A DNA stretch of 64,000 nt from Pseudobacteriovorax antillogorgiicola. Its GTDB lineage: Bacteria > Bdellovibrionota_B > Oligoflexia > Oligoflexales > Oligoflexaceae. Of this stretch, positions 17,636 to 25,963 are shown piece after piece. The stretch lies in contig NZ_FWZT01000003.1 in NCBI RefSeq assembly GCF_900177345.1, forward strand, positions 62,001-126,000, given 5' to 3'. Within the stretch, counting starts at the first letter, position 1. Each line of letters begins with the position of its first letter. Under the pieces are notes generated by a model. That model saw only the letters and a list, made by a program, of their open reading frames with translations. It was not told the origin of the DNA and did not search any database. The translations under genes and the position numbers were made by a program.

Positions 17636-19386
17636 GGTATCACCGAGCAATTGAGATTCGAACCATTCTTTACACACTGGTAGTTACCGCAGGTAGCTTG
17701 AATTTGCATCAAATTCAAATTATCAATTGCGGCGGGGGAAAGGATGGATTCTGAGAACTTCCAAGGTGCATTTGCGCCCTGAGGATGCCTTAACCTTCCG
17801 TATGGAGTAAGGGCTTTATTTGATGCTGTGCAGGACTGAACTCCAAAAATCCACTGATAGAATTGGTCAGCGACGCCACCTTTCAGGACAGCACCCGAGA
17901 AGTTACCATGATCGATCATGATTTGAAATTGGTTCTCTTCCCATGGCTTTGTGTTGTTAAAAGAGAAGCCATCACTAGTCATGTTGGAGAAGTTCGACTT
18001 TTTGATAGCGTGAAAGTTCAACGAGCTATTAAAAAATGAGCTTAATGATAAGTCGCTGCTAAAAACATTGATCACTGAATCGGATAGGTTATTAAACTGG
18101 CTATTTACCATCTCCGAGGAATAGATATGCCCTTTTAGTTCAATTACATTTTCGAATACTAAGCCACTAAACTTAACCCTGTGAAAGTTGACACCATCCA
18201 TCGGAGATTCCTGGAAAAGGACTCCTGTTGCAGCGTCACCGGCTTGGCTACCCACGATATCTGAGAAACGTGCATCCTTAAGCTGCGAACCAAGAAATGA
18301 AGTACCGTTGAAAATTGAGCCGATAAAGTGGCTCTGACTTAAATCCGCCTGATTGAATTGTACATTGGTAAGATTCGCTCCCTCACTAAATGTCGACAGT
18401 GGCAGCTCAGCTTCCGAGAATATGGAAGAGGAGATGTCTGAACTTCTAAAGTGAATCGAACCTACAGTTTTCTGAAATGAAGCTCCGTGCATGATAGAGC
18501 TTGCAAATTGCGTGTTACTCAGTGTGGTTTGGTTGAAGCTAAGACCTTCGAAGCTTTCGGGTATGGACCAAAACTGTTGCTCTTCCTCAAGACTAGCTTG
18601 GACAATGGGCTCTATCGGTGAAGAGTTTAGGTTTACTCCAGTGAATTGACTGCTGGTGATGGCCCCTTGATCAAAACGAATGTTGGCCCCTGACACTGAA
18701 GAAAAATTACTGGCAGAGAGGTTAGCCGCCTTGAAGTCGACGAAACTAAACTGGCTGTTATTGGTAAAATTTAAACCGGAAGATACAGCACCTTCAAAGG
18801 TTACCCGATGCAAGCGGGTCTCTTCGAAACTCACTTGGGCTAAACCCTTGTTTTCACTAGTATGATTGAAGTACGACTCCTGAATCACCCCTCGGACAAA
18901 CTTTGTGTATGAGAATGCACTATCGCCAAAATGGGATCGAATGATGGTCACGTCTTCAAAACGAACATTTGATCCTTGCGTCTCTTGAAAGTTAGAAGCT
19001 TCAATTGTCGAGCCAGACCAAACTAGGTTACTTAGTTCAGCGCCCGTAAAATCAGCTCTTACCCAGTTTCCTTGAGAGATGGTTGCGGACCTAAAGAAGC
19101 TACCTTTGAAACTAGCTTCGAATGCATCATTGTTAGCGAATGTTGATTCGCTTAAATTCGCTTGATCGAAGATCGTTTGACGAAGTATCGCATCGCTAAA
19201 GTTGGCTTTTGAAAGGTTGACACCAGAAAAGTCGCAGCCCGATAGGTCTCTGCCAGTGAAGTCATATGCAACTAGATTTGCGGACATATTTGGGCATCTG
19301 CCGTTGGTTTCTGGACTGTCACCACCCTGATACTGGGAACAAGATAGAGAAAAAAGACCTAACAATAGGATATATGATTTCATCAC
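17632..19386 (-). CDS. Pentapeptide-repeat lipoprotein
   Basis: 584 aa. A lipobox (SLSCS, Cys16) is followed by an exceptionally long run of degenerate pentapeptide repeats from about residue 40 to 510: A(N/D)(L/F)XX units such as DLSGCDFSGVNLSKANFSDA, NLSASNFSSV and DLSQSHFIGS. These fold into a right-handed quadrilateral beta-helix. Most such proteins are cytoplasmic, so a lipid-anchored, exported one of this size is less common. The C-terminal 80 residues contain four Cys (VQSC, ATC, YQC, LNC), probably forming disulfides. Second gene of the five-gene operon, overlapping both neighbours by four bases. Confidence 0.8.
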   Translation of the reverse strand: MMKSYILLLGLFSLSCSQYQGGDSPETNGRCPNMSANLVAYDFTGRDLSGCDFSGVNLSKANFSDAILRQTIFDQANLSESTFANNDAFEASFKGSFFRSATISQGNWVRADFTGAELSNLVWSGSTIEASNFQETQGSNVRFEDVTIIRSHFGDSAFSYTKFVRGVIQESYFNHTSENKGLAQVSFEETRLHRVTFEGAVSSGLNFTNNSQFSFVDFKAANLSASNFSSVSGANIRFDQGAITSSQFTGVNLNSSPIEPIVQASLEEEQQFWSIPESFEGLSFNQTTLSNTQFASSIMHGASFQKTVGSIHFRSSDISSSIFSEAELPLSTFSEGANLTNVQFNQADLSQSHFIGSIFNGTSFLGSQLKDARFSDIVGSQAGDAATGVLFQESPMDGVNFHRVKFSGLVFENVIELKGHIYSSEMVNSQFNNLSDSVINVFSSDLSLSSFFNSSLNFHAIKKSNFSNMTSDGFSFNNTKPWEENQFQIMIDHGNFSGAVLKGGVADQFYQWIFGVQSCTASNKALTPYGRLRHPQGANAPWKFSESILSPAAIDNLNLMQIQATCGNYQCVKNGSNLNCSVIP

Positions 19387-20381
19387 TGCGCTCCCCTCCC
19401 ATCAAGGGTATCAAAAACCGTGATGGTTCCATCTTCATCACCTGTGAGGACTTGACTACGAGATCGATCGCCTTGTATTGAGCTAAGACTACCGGCATAG
19501 CCGAGGACAGGGTTAGAGCTAAAAACACCATTCTGATAGCTAAACAACGCTATTTGGCTTACACTTTGACTCACTCTCTCCACCAAAAACAGTCTCTGCC
19601 CCATCTTCGCTAAGTCGAGTACTGAGCCAGAAGTCCGAGCGACGGAAACCTTATTGAATGTGACTCCGTCAAAACGGTAGAAAAATATCCCATCTTGCAG
19701 TGTACTAACAGCCAGGATCTCATCGCTGATTTCAAGAATGGCGCTATTATAGGCACTCACATATGTTTCCGATAATAACCGCGGTTGCCGGGGTTCACTT
19801 ATATCGAAAGCAATAAAGCCTTTGTCAAAATCGAGGAGGAAAAGCTTACTATCACGGACTATCAATTGCCTCGGATTGACGCTACCAGTCTCATAGAAAA
19901 CTTCATCAAGCACAAAGTTTGAGTCATCATCTACAGTCCCCGTAGCTAAGCCTTTACCCCGTATGTATGTATATAGAAGATCAGATCGCTGCCAAAGCTC
20001 CACCTTGGTAGCGGCTAGAGCGATGGGGTATCGCACATGATCGTAGTTAACTATGGCAGGTAACTCAGTGGGAATTGTGTCAGCGTCCCTGGGAACTAAA
20101 AATACACTCCCCTCTTGGCCTAGTTCAACGCTCACGATATCAAGTCGTTGCCCTAGCTCCTTCACTAGATTCGCACCATCATATCTAAATACAGTGTCGC
20201 TTTCGAGTGATGAAGCAACAAGAAAATTAGAGGAAATATGGATCTTATTCACCGGAGAATTGGTCTCATAACTAGCAACTTGGTTAAGAAATGGGGCCGG
20301 GGGCGGGTCAGACTTCTTTTTTCCACATGAAAAGCTAACAAAAAGCCCAAAGACTAATAGAAAAGATGAGATGATTTTCAT
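19383..20381 (-). CDS. Lipoprotein with beta-propeller-like repeats, first gene of operon
   Basis: 332 aa from the ATG at 20381, giving the signal peptide MKIISSFLLVFGLFVSFSC with Cys19 as lipid anchor; the frame is open further upstream, but those codons carry no signal. After a Pro-rich linker, repeated segments of about 45-50 residues (for example FLVASSLESDTVFRYDG, LFLLDFDKGFIAFDISEPRQPRLLSE, EILAVSTLQDGIFFYRFDG) resemble blades of a LVIVD/WD-like beta-propeller. Probably an exported binding protein. It starts 443 bases from the oppositely oriented motor operon, so the two operons share a promoter region. Confidence 0.65.
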   Translation of the reverse strand: MKIISSFLLVFGLFVSFSCGKKKSDPPPAPFLNQVASYETNSPVNKIHISSNFLVASSLESDTVFRYDGANLVKELGQRLDIVSVELGQEGSVFLVPRDADTIPTELPAIVNYDHVRYPIALAATKVELWQRSDLLYTYIRGKGLATGTVDDDSNFVLDEVFYETGSVNPRQLIVRDSKLFLLDFDKGFIAFDISEPRQPRLLSETYVSAYNSAILEISDEILAVSTLQDGIFFYRFDGVTFNKVSVARTSGSVLDLAKMGQRLFLVERVSQSVSQIALFSYQNGVFSSNPVLGYAGSLSSIQGDRSRSQVLTGDEDGTITVFDTLDGRGAQ

Positions 20382-20824
20382 TCTGTTTCCGTTCAACAAT
20401 TTCTTCAACAAATACCAGAACCGCAGGAACTCAGCTAAAAACAGCTGCTCAAAAATCTGCAATTCTTTTGCCAGTAGTAAGACACAGAACTTGCGACAAA
20501 TTGCAGTAGATTACACCTTCTTTTAACTAACTGTAATTACATGCCTAATATTTTTTTTCTGACTGATAGCAATAATTTACGACCCTATGCTGTCTATTGC
20601 GTCATGCTGATCAGCTTGTTGACGAGTGCACATCAGAATGTGGCAGCGAACCCGTCATTAGAGCAGGCATAGTTATTAAGCTGTTGAATATATGGAGACA
20701 TAAATTGAAATCAATTTCGACAAAAGGTTTAGAAGTTTGGAATAAGCATTGCACACTGTCGAGCAACCGGCGCACTAAGCGCTCTAAGCTGATTGTTGAT
20801 GTTCTTAAACTGGAGTTGACCTTG
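20382..20824. other. Divergent promoter region between lipoprotein operon and motor operon
   Basis: 443 bases separating two oppositely oriented multigene operons. The plus-strand frame of the next gene is open from 20597, but the part before 20825 lacks a signal sequence and looks non-coding. No operator was recognised. Confidence 0.5.
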
Positions 20825-21940
20825 ATGTTCTCACGTTCTTTAAAAAGAATTGCACTGCTATTGGGCATGACCTTCTTCATACCGACTATCCTATCTGCTG
20901 CTGATAGTATCAATCGTTCAAAAAGCTACCAGGCGATCAATAAGCTAAGCAAGCAGTTCGCAGAGGACATTGAGGATTACGGCTCCGTCGCGAACACTGT
21001 AGTGGTTACTGAGTTTAGCCAAAGCAGCGCCTTTGAAGCAGACCTGAGATCCTACATGGTCTTCAGTCTGGAGCAAGACCTCCAAGAGGCTAAAAATGAT
21101 GCCAAAGAATCTTCAGAAGATTCTGATAAAGAGAAGGATGATGAAGATTCTGAGAAAAAAGCTTCAAAGCCAAAAAATACATTTAAGTTTGTTCGTTGCT
21201 TTGGTTGCTTTAAGCCAAGAGCCATCTCTGATGGTAAAGATATTTACATACGCAAGGGCTTCGCAGACAACAATGAGCTAAAATTTGCCTTGGAAAAGAT
21301 TGGTGCTGACGCTTATATGACAGTGAATCTTGATAATAATGGCGATGAAGTTGTCATGCAAACTTCACTGTTCAGCACCAAAGATTCAAAGCTACTGACT
21401 TCAAAAGAGTACCGAACCACAGTCCAAGGCCCATCCCGCTCGGGTGTTGTCATGGGAATCGGAATGCAGTCCGCATCCTTCCACGACAGCAAGCTACCTT
21501 CTGTGATGGGTGCGCGCATCTCCATAGGTCAACGACTTGTTGGTCTAGGTGATATGGGTGTTGCTGTGACCTACCTAGGGAAGAACAGTGGATACCCAAG
21601 CCAAACAACCTTTAGCCTTTTCACAGACCTAAACCGAGCAGAAATCACCGGTGATCAGGGTAAATATGTCAACTGGCTGTTTCCAATCGATTTCGGTGTG
21701 ACTGACTTTAATGGCGATGTTCAATTCCAGCTGCAAGCTGGGGTTAAGATGCGCCTTGGAAGCATCCTCTATGTAAGCTTAACGGAGCGACAGCACGTTT
21801 TCCTTACCAAGCCTAGAAATGATGGTGAAGTGAAAGGAACTGAGCCAGTGGAGCCTGAGGGGGATGACGTTCTTTTCGAAAGTGATAAACCGATCTCGGG
21901 CGCTTTGATGTTTGGCGTCGGTGTAGACTTTACATTCTAA
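20825..21940 (+). CDS. Exported outer-membrane barrel protein with CsgG/FlgO-like N-terminal domain
   Basis: 371 aa from the ATG at 20825 (a TTG directly before it at 20822 is also possible). A Sec signal peptide ends near ILSAA. The N-terminal domain (about 30-200) has the look of CsgG/FlgO-type domains: a VVVTEFSQSSAFEADLRSYMV segment, an acidic Lys/Glu-rich insertion (about 75-110), then ALEKIGADAYMTVNL and a LLTSKEYRTT strand. The C-terminal 150 residues alternate polar and hydrophobic residues and end in GVGVDFTF, with the terminal Phe of outer-membrane barrels. The FlgO/CsgG comparison is a weak structural impression. First gene of the motor operon; AAGGAG of the next gene follows the stop. 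Confidence 0.65.
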   Translation: MFSRSLKRIALLLGMTFFIPTILSAADSINRSKSYQAINKLSKQFAEDIEDYGSVANTVVVTEFSQSSAFEADLRSYMVFSLEQDLQEAKNDAKESSEDSDKEKDDEDSEKKASKPKNTFKFVRCFGCFKPRAISDGKDIYIRKGFADNNELKFALEKIGADAYMTVNLDNNGDEVVMQTSLFSTKDSKLLTSKEYRTTVQGPSRSGVVMGIGMQSASFHDSKLPSVMGARISIGQRLVGLGDMGVAVTYLGKNSGYPSQTTFSLFTDLNRAEITGDQGKYVNWLFPIDFGVTDFNGDVQFQLQAGVKMRLGSILYVSLTERQHVFLTKPRNDGEVKGTEPVEPEGDDVLFESDKPISGALMFGVGVDFTF

Positions 21941-21950
21941 GGAGACTGCA

Positions 21951-22592
21951 ATGAAACATATAGCCCTTATAGTTGCGGGTCTTCTCTCCTCGCAAGCCCT
22001 GTCGGCCACAGGTGTGCTAAAAAAAGTTGAGATTAAAGAGATCTATGAAAATAATGGAGAAATGATCATTGAGACTGAAAAAGGGGTCCATCGCATCAAG
22101 ATCGATGACGCCCTAAAAAACGAGTCTAGCTATGACATCAAGCTTCATGAGCGAAACTTCATCGATGACGAGAGCCAGTTTATTCTAAGGCGTGAACTGT
22201 CATTAAAAGAAAAGACAAAGCTCACTCGACTTCTATTCAACGCTAAGTCTGACTATAGCAAACGAAATTTTGAAAAGTCACTAAAGCAAGTTGACGAGGC
22301 CTTAGATATTGATCCATGGAATTTTGAACTCTTCAACATGAAGGGATCAATCATGTACATGATGGGCTCTCCAGAGTTAGCCCTAAAATATTGGCAAAAA
22401 TCGATCTTGATCAATGAAAATCAAGAGAAACTAAAGAGCACCATTGCTAAAGTTGAGAGCGAGATTCCTGCGAAGACCGAAGAAAAGACCATAGTCTTAC
22501 CGGCTAGCAATGAGGACGCTGTGGATGAGGAGCCTTCTGAACAGGCACCAAAGCTAAAAATCAAGAAGACTGAAGAGGTTGCGAAAAAATGA
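21951..22592 (+). CDS. Periplasmic TPR protein
   Basis: 213 aa with a Sec signal peptide (cleavage near ALSA), AAGGAG seven bases before the ATG, and a four-base overlap with the next gene. Residues about 95-160 form two TPR-like helical hairpins (LLFNAKSDYSKRNFEKSLKQ, ALDIDPWNFELFNMKGSIMY, MGSPELALKYWQKSILIN). The C-terminal tail is charged and disordered, ending in a Lys-rich segment. TPR units are protein-binding, so this may be a periplasmic assembly factor joining the outer-membrane protein and the FliF-like ring protein. That role is inferred from position. Confidence 0.7.
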   Translation: MKHIALIVAGLLSSQALSATGVLKKVEIKEIYENNGEMIIETEKGVHRIKIDDALKNESSYDIKLHERNFIDDESQFILRRELSLKEKTKLTRLLFNAKSDYSKRNFEKSLKQVDEALDIDPWNFELFNMKGSIMYMMGSPELALKYWQKSILINENQEKLKSTIAKVESEIPAKTEEKTIVLPASNEDAVDEEPSEQAPKLKIKKTEEVAKK

Positions 22593-24232
22593 TAGCATTT
22601 AATAAGAGTTCATTTTTAGTGATGATCACTGCCTTTTCATACTGCTTCCAAGTTCTAGCTCAAAGTGAAAAACTTTCTGAGCAAATTCGATCCGACTTGG
22701 TAAAAGATATTTCAAGCTTGATCAGTGACAATGAGTTCCACCTTATCGTCTCCGCATCGAGTTCTGTTGAACGGGAGAAAGTTCTCCAAAAGGATGATCA
22801 GCAAGGTCAACGTATCGAAGAACCTGAACAAGAAGAACTTCCTCCTGGCTTACCAGGTTTTGGCGATGTGGTTGAGCAGAAGAAACCGGCACAAGCGAAA
22901 AAGGTAGATTATAAGGAAAGCTATACTTACAAAGAAACTACAAAGATTAATGAAATCCTCGTTAGATTTCTCGTCTTAAGTTCAGTTTCCGATGAAACCA
23001 CAGCTTTAGCGAAAACGATTATTTCAGAAAAAATTAGTCGTATCTATGGCGTGAAGCCAAACGTCCAACTCGTTAAGACGGACAAACTATTTCCTAATCA
23101 AAAAGAAGAACTCGATACTGCAACTTTCCTAAAAGAATTCCTAAACGGCTACGCCGGCAAAATTGTACTTGGAATCCTAGCTTTTATTGCACTCCTGATC
23201 ATTCTCATAATGATTTCAAAGCTTTTGAAAGAGCTTAAGAAGCTCGGCGATAAGTCAAAGTCCCTATCGGAGTCAACTTCTAATCCGGCATTGGCAGAAA
23301 AAGATATTTTTGAAGCTAATCAAGAGCACATTACCAAGATTCTAGAGTTTTTAACGAGCAATCCACTGCTCGGCCGGGAATTTCTACAAGGTTTAAACTT
23401 AGATCAAGCAAGTGCACTCTATGCTGCGGTGAGCACCAAGAAAAACAGAGAGCTTCTCGCTCGTAACTTCTCCTTTATGGAAACTGAGCTCCTTAAAAGT
23501 GGAGATAAGGCTGGCAATGAGTCATCAACCCTAGCATCATTGGCTGTTGAAGTGGAACACTTTCGAAAAATTCACGAAGCGCAGTCACAGCAACGATTCG
23601 GATTTTTGTCTCTCCTTTCAGGAACCGCAATCCTTGACCTGATACCGGAGCAAGATAAGTTTAGCAATTTGGCGGTCGCTTTTAAGTATCTGAATGGCAG
23701 TCAAACAGCAGATATTCTAGCCACTCTGAGCAATGATGAAAAAGCCAAGCTCATCCAAGGCATGGGTGCTAAGCGTGATGATGCAACGATAAACAGAGTC
23801 GAAGGAGCTTTGAAGGCTGCCTATGAGCAATCGAGGTTGTCTGCTCACGAAACATCCAAGAATGAGATCAATCAAATCAAAGAGATTTTGAATGCTGATC
23901 TAAACGCCAAGGAAACCTTAGCGAGCCTTGAAGCTGGTGGTATGAAGATTCCTGCGGCGCTTATGGCTTATAAGCTTAGCTGCCGTGACATTCTCATGCT
24001 GGCAAAGGAAGAGCTATCAAAAGTACTAGAAGGCCTGGAAAACGAAGACCTTGTCGCTGTAATTAGCAAGTATAAGGATATTTCTAGCAATATTTTGGAT
24101 AGTTTGAGTCCTGTAAGAAGACAGGTTGTTGAAGGAATGGCTCTTTCTTTTTCAGCTACCGAAGACCAGTTGAAGCAATCTCAGATGAACCTGCTTCGAA
24201 GCTACAGAATCACTTCAGGAATAGGTGAATAA
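22589..24232 (+). CDS. FliF-like/FliG-like fusion: putative rotor ring protein
   Basis: 547 aa. Visible parts: signal peptide or first membrane segment (1-24); periplasmic domain (about 25-185) resembling the FliF ring-building and collar region, with an acidic loop, a PPGLPGFG element, then YKETTKINEILVRFLVLSSV; a single transmembrane helix (about 191-213); a charged linker; and a cytoplasmic helical part (about 240-547) resembling FliG middle and C-terminal domains. The end carries a torque-helix-like stretch (CRDILMLAKEELSKVLEGLE at 465-484, then DLVAVISKYK and SPVRRQVVEGM). In flagella FliF and FliG are separate MS-ring and C-ring proteins. Here one chain would hold the rotor ring and its torque-receiving surface. 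It sits directly before motA and motB with overlapping ends. The similarity is my reading of motifs, not a search. Confidence 0.7.
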   Translation: MIAFNKSSFLVMITAFSYCFQVLAQSEKLSEQIRSDLVKDISSLISDNEFHLIVSASSSVEREKVLQKDDQQGQRIEEPEQEELPPGLPGFGDVVEQKKPAQAKKVDYKESYTYKETTKINEILVRFLVLSSVSDETTALAKTIISEKISRIYGVKPNVQLVKTDKLFPNQKEELDTATFLKEFLNGYAGKIVLGILAFIALLIILIMISKLLKELKKLGDKSKSLSESTSNPALAEKDIFEANQEHITKILEFLTSNPLLGREFLQGLNLDQASALYAAVSTKKNRELLARNFSFMETELLKSGDKAGNESSTLASLAVEVEHFRKIHEAQSQQRFGFLSLLSGTAILDLIPEQDKFSNLAVAFKYLNGSQTADILATLSNDEKAKLIQGMGAKRDDATINRVEGALKAAYEQSRLSAHETSKNEINQIKEILNADLNAKETLASLEAGGMKIPAALMAYKLSCRDILMLAKEELSKVLEGLENEDLVAVISKYKDISSNILDSLSPVRRQVVEGMALSFSATEDQLKQSQMNLLRSYRITSGIGE

Positions 24233-24236
24233 TAAC

Positions 24237-25016
24237 ATGAAAACCTCATTACAAATGCTACTATCACTCAGTGGCTTCGCATTAATCTTTGCCTCTCTAT
24301 ATCTTGGAGTCTTCGTTCTCGATGGGGTGAAACCTATCGCCTATTTTCTTCATTACCCTTCACTTCTAGTGGTTCTGGGTGGAGTTGTCGGTATCGCACT
24401 TAATACCTCCCATTGTGCGATCCTAGCTGAAATGGCTAGAAACTTAGTCATGAAGTCTGCTAGTGGCATGCGTCAGCGGACGAATACAGTAGACTCCCTA
24501 CTAGGCGAGTTAACCGATATCTACTATAAGGACGGTCCTCAGGGAATCAGTAAGAAAATTGACGAAGATAAGAATTTTGGATCTACTTGGAAGATGGTTG
24601 CGGAAAAATTAGAGGCTCGCATAGCCATTCCCGATATTAGATTAATTGTCGAACTCAAGAAGCGGCGACTACTCGCTGCTTTGAATACCCAGATTGCTTT
24701 GCTCCGAAAACTTTCTACACTCGCTCCGGCTTTCGGTATGTTTGGTACCATACTAGGCCTAGTAAAGCTTCTCGGTAACCTCCAAGATTTTTCGTCGATT
24801 GGCCCTAATATGTCTCTAGCACTATTGACCACCCTATATGGTATTTTCATTGCTCAAGTGGTCATTGGCCCACTGGTAGCGAAGCTAGAAAACCTAAAAG
24901 TTGAGAGAACTAAGAATACTGAGCAAGTACTGCTTTGGATCTATATGATTGAGAATCGTAAGCCTGCTTTCTATTTAGAATCTTCGCGAAAAACTCGTTC
25001 ACGGGTGAAAGCATGA
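24237..25016 (+). CDS. motA: MotA-like stator protein
   Basis: 259 aa from the ATG at 24237, which has AGGTG ten bases upstream; a GTG at 24225 overlapping the previous gene is the alternative. Four membrane helices in MotA arrangement: two near the N-terminus (about 8-30 and 40-56), a cytoplasmic loop of roughly 100 residues, then two more (about 158-180 and 190-215). Characteristic motifs are STLAPAFGMFGTILGLVKLL, with the conserved Pro of the ion path, and MSLALLTTLYGIFIAQVVIGP. The cytoplasmic loop is rich in Arg/Lys and Glu, as needed for contact with a FliG torque helix. MotA forms the rotating or stationary pentamer around two MotB. Start of the next gene overlaps its stop. Confidence 0.9.
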   Translation: MKTSLQMLLSLSGFALIFASLYLGVFVLDGVKPIAYFLHYPSLLVVLGGVVGIALNTSHCAILAEMARNLVMKSASGMRQRTNTVDSLLGELTDIYYKDGPQGISKKIDEDKNFGSTWKMVAEKLEARIAIPDIRLIVELKKRRLLAALNTQIALLRKLSTLAPAFGMFGTILGLVKLLGNLQDFSSIGPNMSLALLTTLYGIFIAQVVIGPLVAKLENLKVERTKNTEQVLLWIYMIENRKPAFYLESSRKTRSRVKA

Positions 25017-25690
25017 TAAACCCACAAGATGACCTATTCCTCAATGATGTAGAGGAAGACCTGGAAGACGATGGGGCCTCCAACGAAGGCTGGCTAACAA
25101 GCTTTGGTGACTTAATGAGTCTCCTTCTTGTTTTCTTTATCCTTCTTATGTCGGCATCTAAAGTCAGCACTGTAAAGTTTGAGCAGGTTAAAAACGCAGT
25201 GACCGGCAAGGTTCAGGACGGTGAAGTCAACCTGATTACTTTAGCCGAGGAACTTAATAAACAAATCAAGAAAGCCGACCTCGCCGACAAGGTCACAGTC
25301 GATCTTACCGACGAATCTGTCGACTTAGTTTTTCATGAGTCACTTCTATTTAAGTCTGGTAAGGCAGAGATTATTGAAGAAAATAAAGCCATCATTCATG
25401 AAGTGATAGCTGTATTAAAAAACATACCAGACTACACCAGGATCACCGTCGAAGGACATACCGACAATGTTCCTATCCGAAGTGCCAGATTTCGCAATAA
25501 TTGGGAATTATCTTCGGCGAGAGCATTGGTCATCGTCCAAAGCTTAGAAGATGTTGGCTTCCCTGGTAATAGGCTAGCCCTCCAAGGTTTTGGCAGCAAT
25601 CGCCCCCTTGTCCCTAACCTTGATGACGAAGGTAATCCTATTGCTGAAAACCAACGACTAAACCGACGTGTGGTAGTGAGGGTACATTGA
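25013..25690 (+). CDS. motB: MotB-like stator protein with OmpA-type peptidoglycan-binding domain
   Basis: 225 aa. An acidic cytoplasmic N-terminus (1-26) leads into the single membrane helix WLTSFGDLMSLLLVFFILLM with the ion-binding Asp33 in the expected place. A plug/linker region follows (about 50-100), then an OmpA/MotB peptidoglycan-binding domain (about 105-225) with LLFKSGKAEI, VEGHTDNVPI, NWELSSARA and LNRRVVVRVH. All key residues of an ion-driven, wall-anchored stator are present. With MotA it should use proton or sodium flow to drive the adjacent FliG-like rotor. Overlaps motA by four bases. Confidence 0.92.
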   Translation: MINPQDDLFLNDVEEDLEDDGASNEGWLTSFGDLMSLLLVFFILLMSASKVSTVKFEQVKNAVTGKVQDGEVNLITLAEELNKQIKKADLADKVTVDLTDESVDLVFHESLLFKSGKAEIIEENKAIIHEVIAVLKNIPDYTRITVEGHTDNVPIRSARFRNNWELSSARALVIVQSLEDVGFPGNRLALQGFGSNRPLVPNLDDEGNPIAENQRLNRRVVVRVH

Positions 25691-25962
25691 TGAAATTGAT
25701 CTATCTGATTAGTCTAGTCTTCATGACATCTTGTGTCACAAAAAAGAGCCCTTACAGGGATCCACCTCACGTAGAGAAATTGCCTGATCCCGCTTTCTTT
25801 CATTTTAGCAAGTGGGATTACAAGTGCCTCCCTTTCAAGAAAATGAATCCTGCACTATGGGAAGATGCCCTCAATTTTTACGGCAATAAAGGCTGGGAAT
25901 TAGTTGGCTTCATGACCCATAAAGGCCAAACATCCGCTTACTGCTTGAAGAGGAAAAGATAG
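25690..25962 (+). CDS. Small lipoprotein, DUF4177-like
   Basis: 90 aa from the ATG at 25690, which overlaps the motB stop codon. A lipoprotein signal peptide ends in FMTSC. The mature part (FSKWDYKCLPF ... ALWEDALNFYGNKGWELVGFM) has the aromatic pattern of DUF4177, a small beta-alpha domain that often begins with W-x-Y and carries GWELV. Two Cys after the anchor may pair. Location in the operon suggests an envelope accessory to the motor, possibly at the outer membrane; no specific function is known. Confidence 0.65.
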   Translation: MKLIYLISLVFMTSCVTKKSPYRDPPHVEKLPDPAFFHFSKWDYKCLPFKKMNPALWEDALNFYGNKGWELVGFMTHKGQTSAYCLKRKR

Positions 25963-25963
25963 T

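Noticed and set aside
20370-20388. Fur-box-like ATGATTTTCATT sequence
   Set aside because: It overlaps the start codon and signal-peptide codons of the propeller-like lipoprotein gene, so the match is explained by coding sequence, and it covers only the core of the consensus.
24237-25690. MotA/MotB pair as part of a Zorya-type antiphage system
   Set aside because: No ZorC/ZorD-like, helicase or nuclease gene flanks the pair, MotB has a normal peptidoglycan-binding domain, and a FliG-like partner precedes motA.
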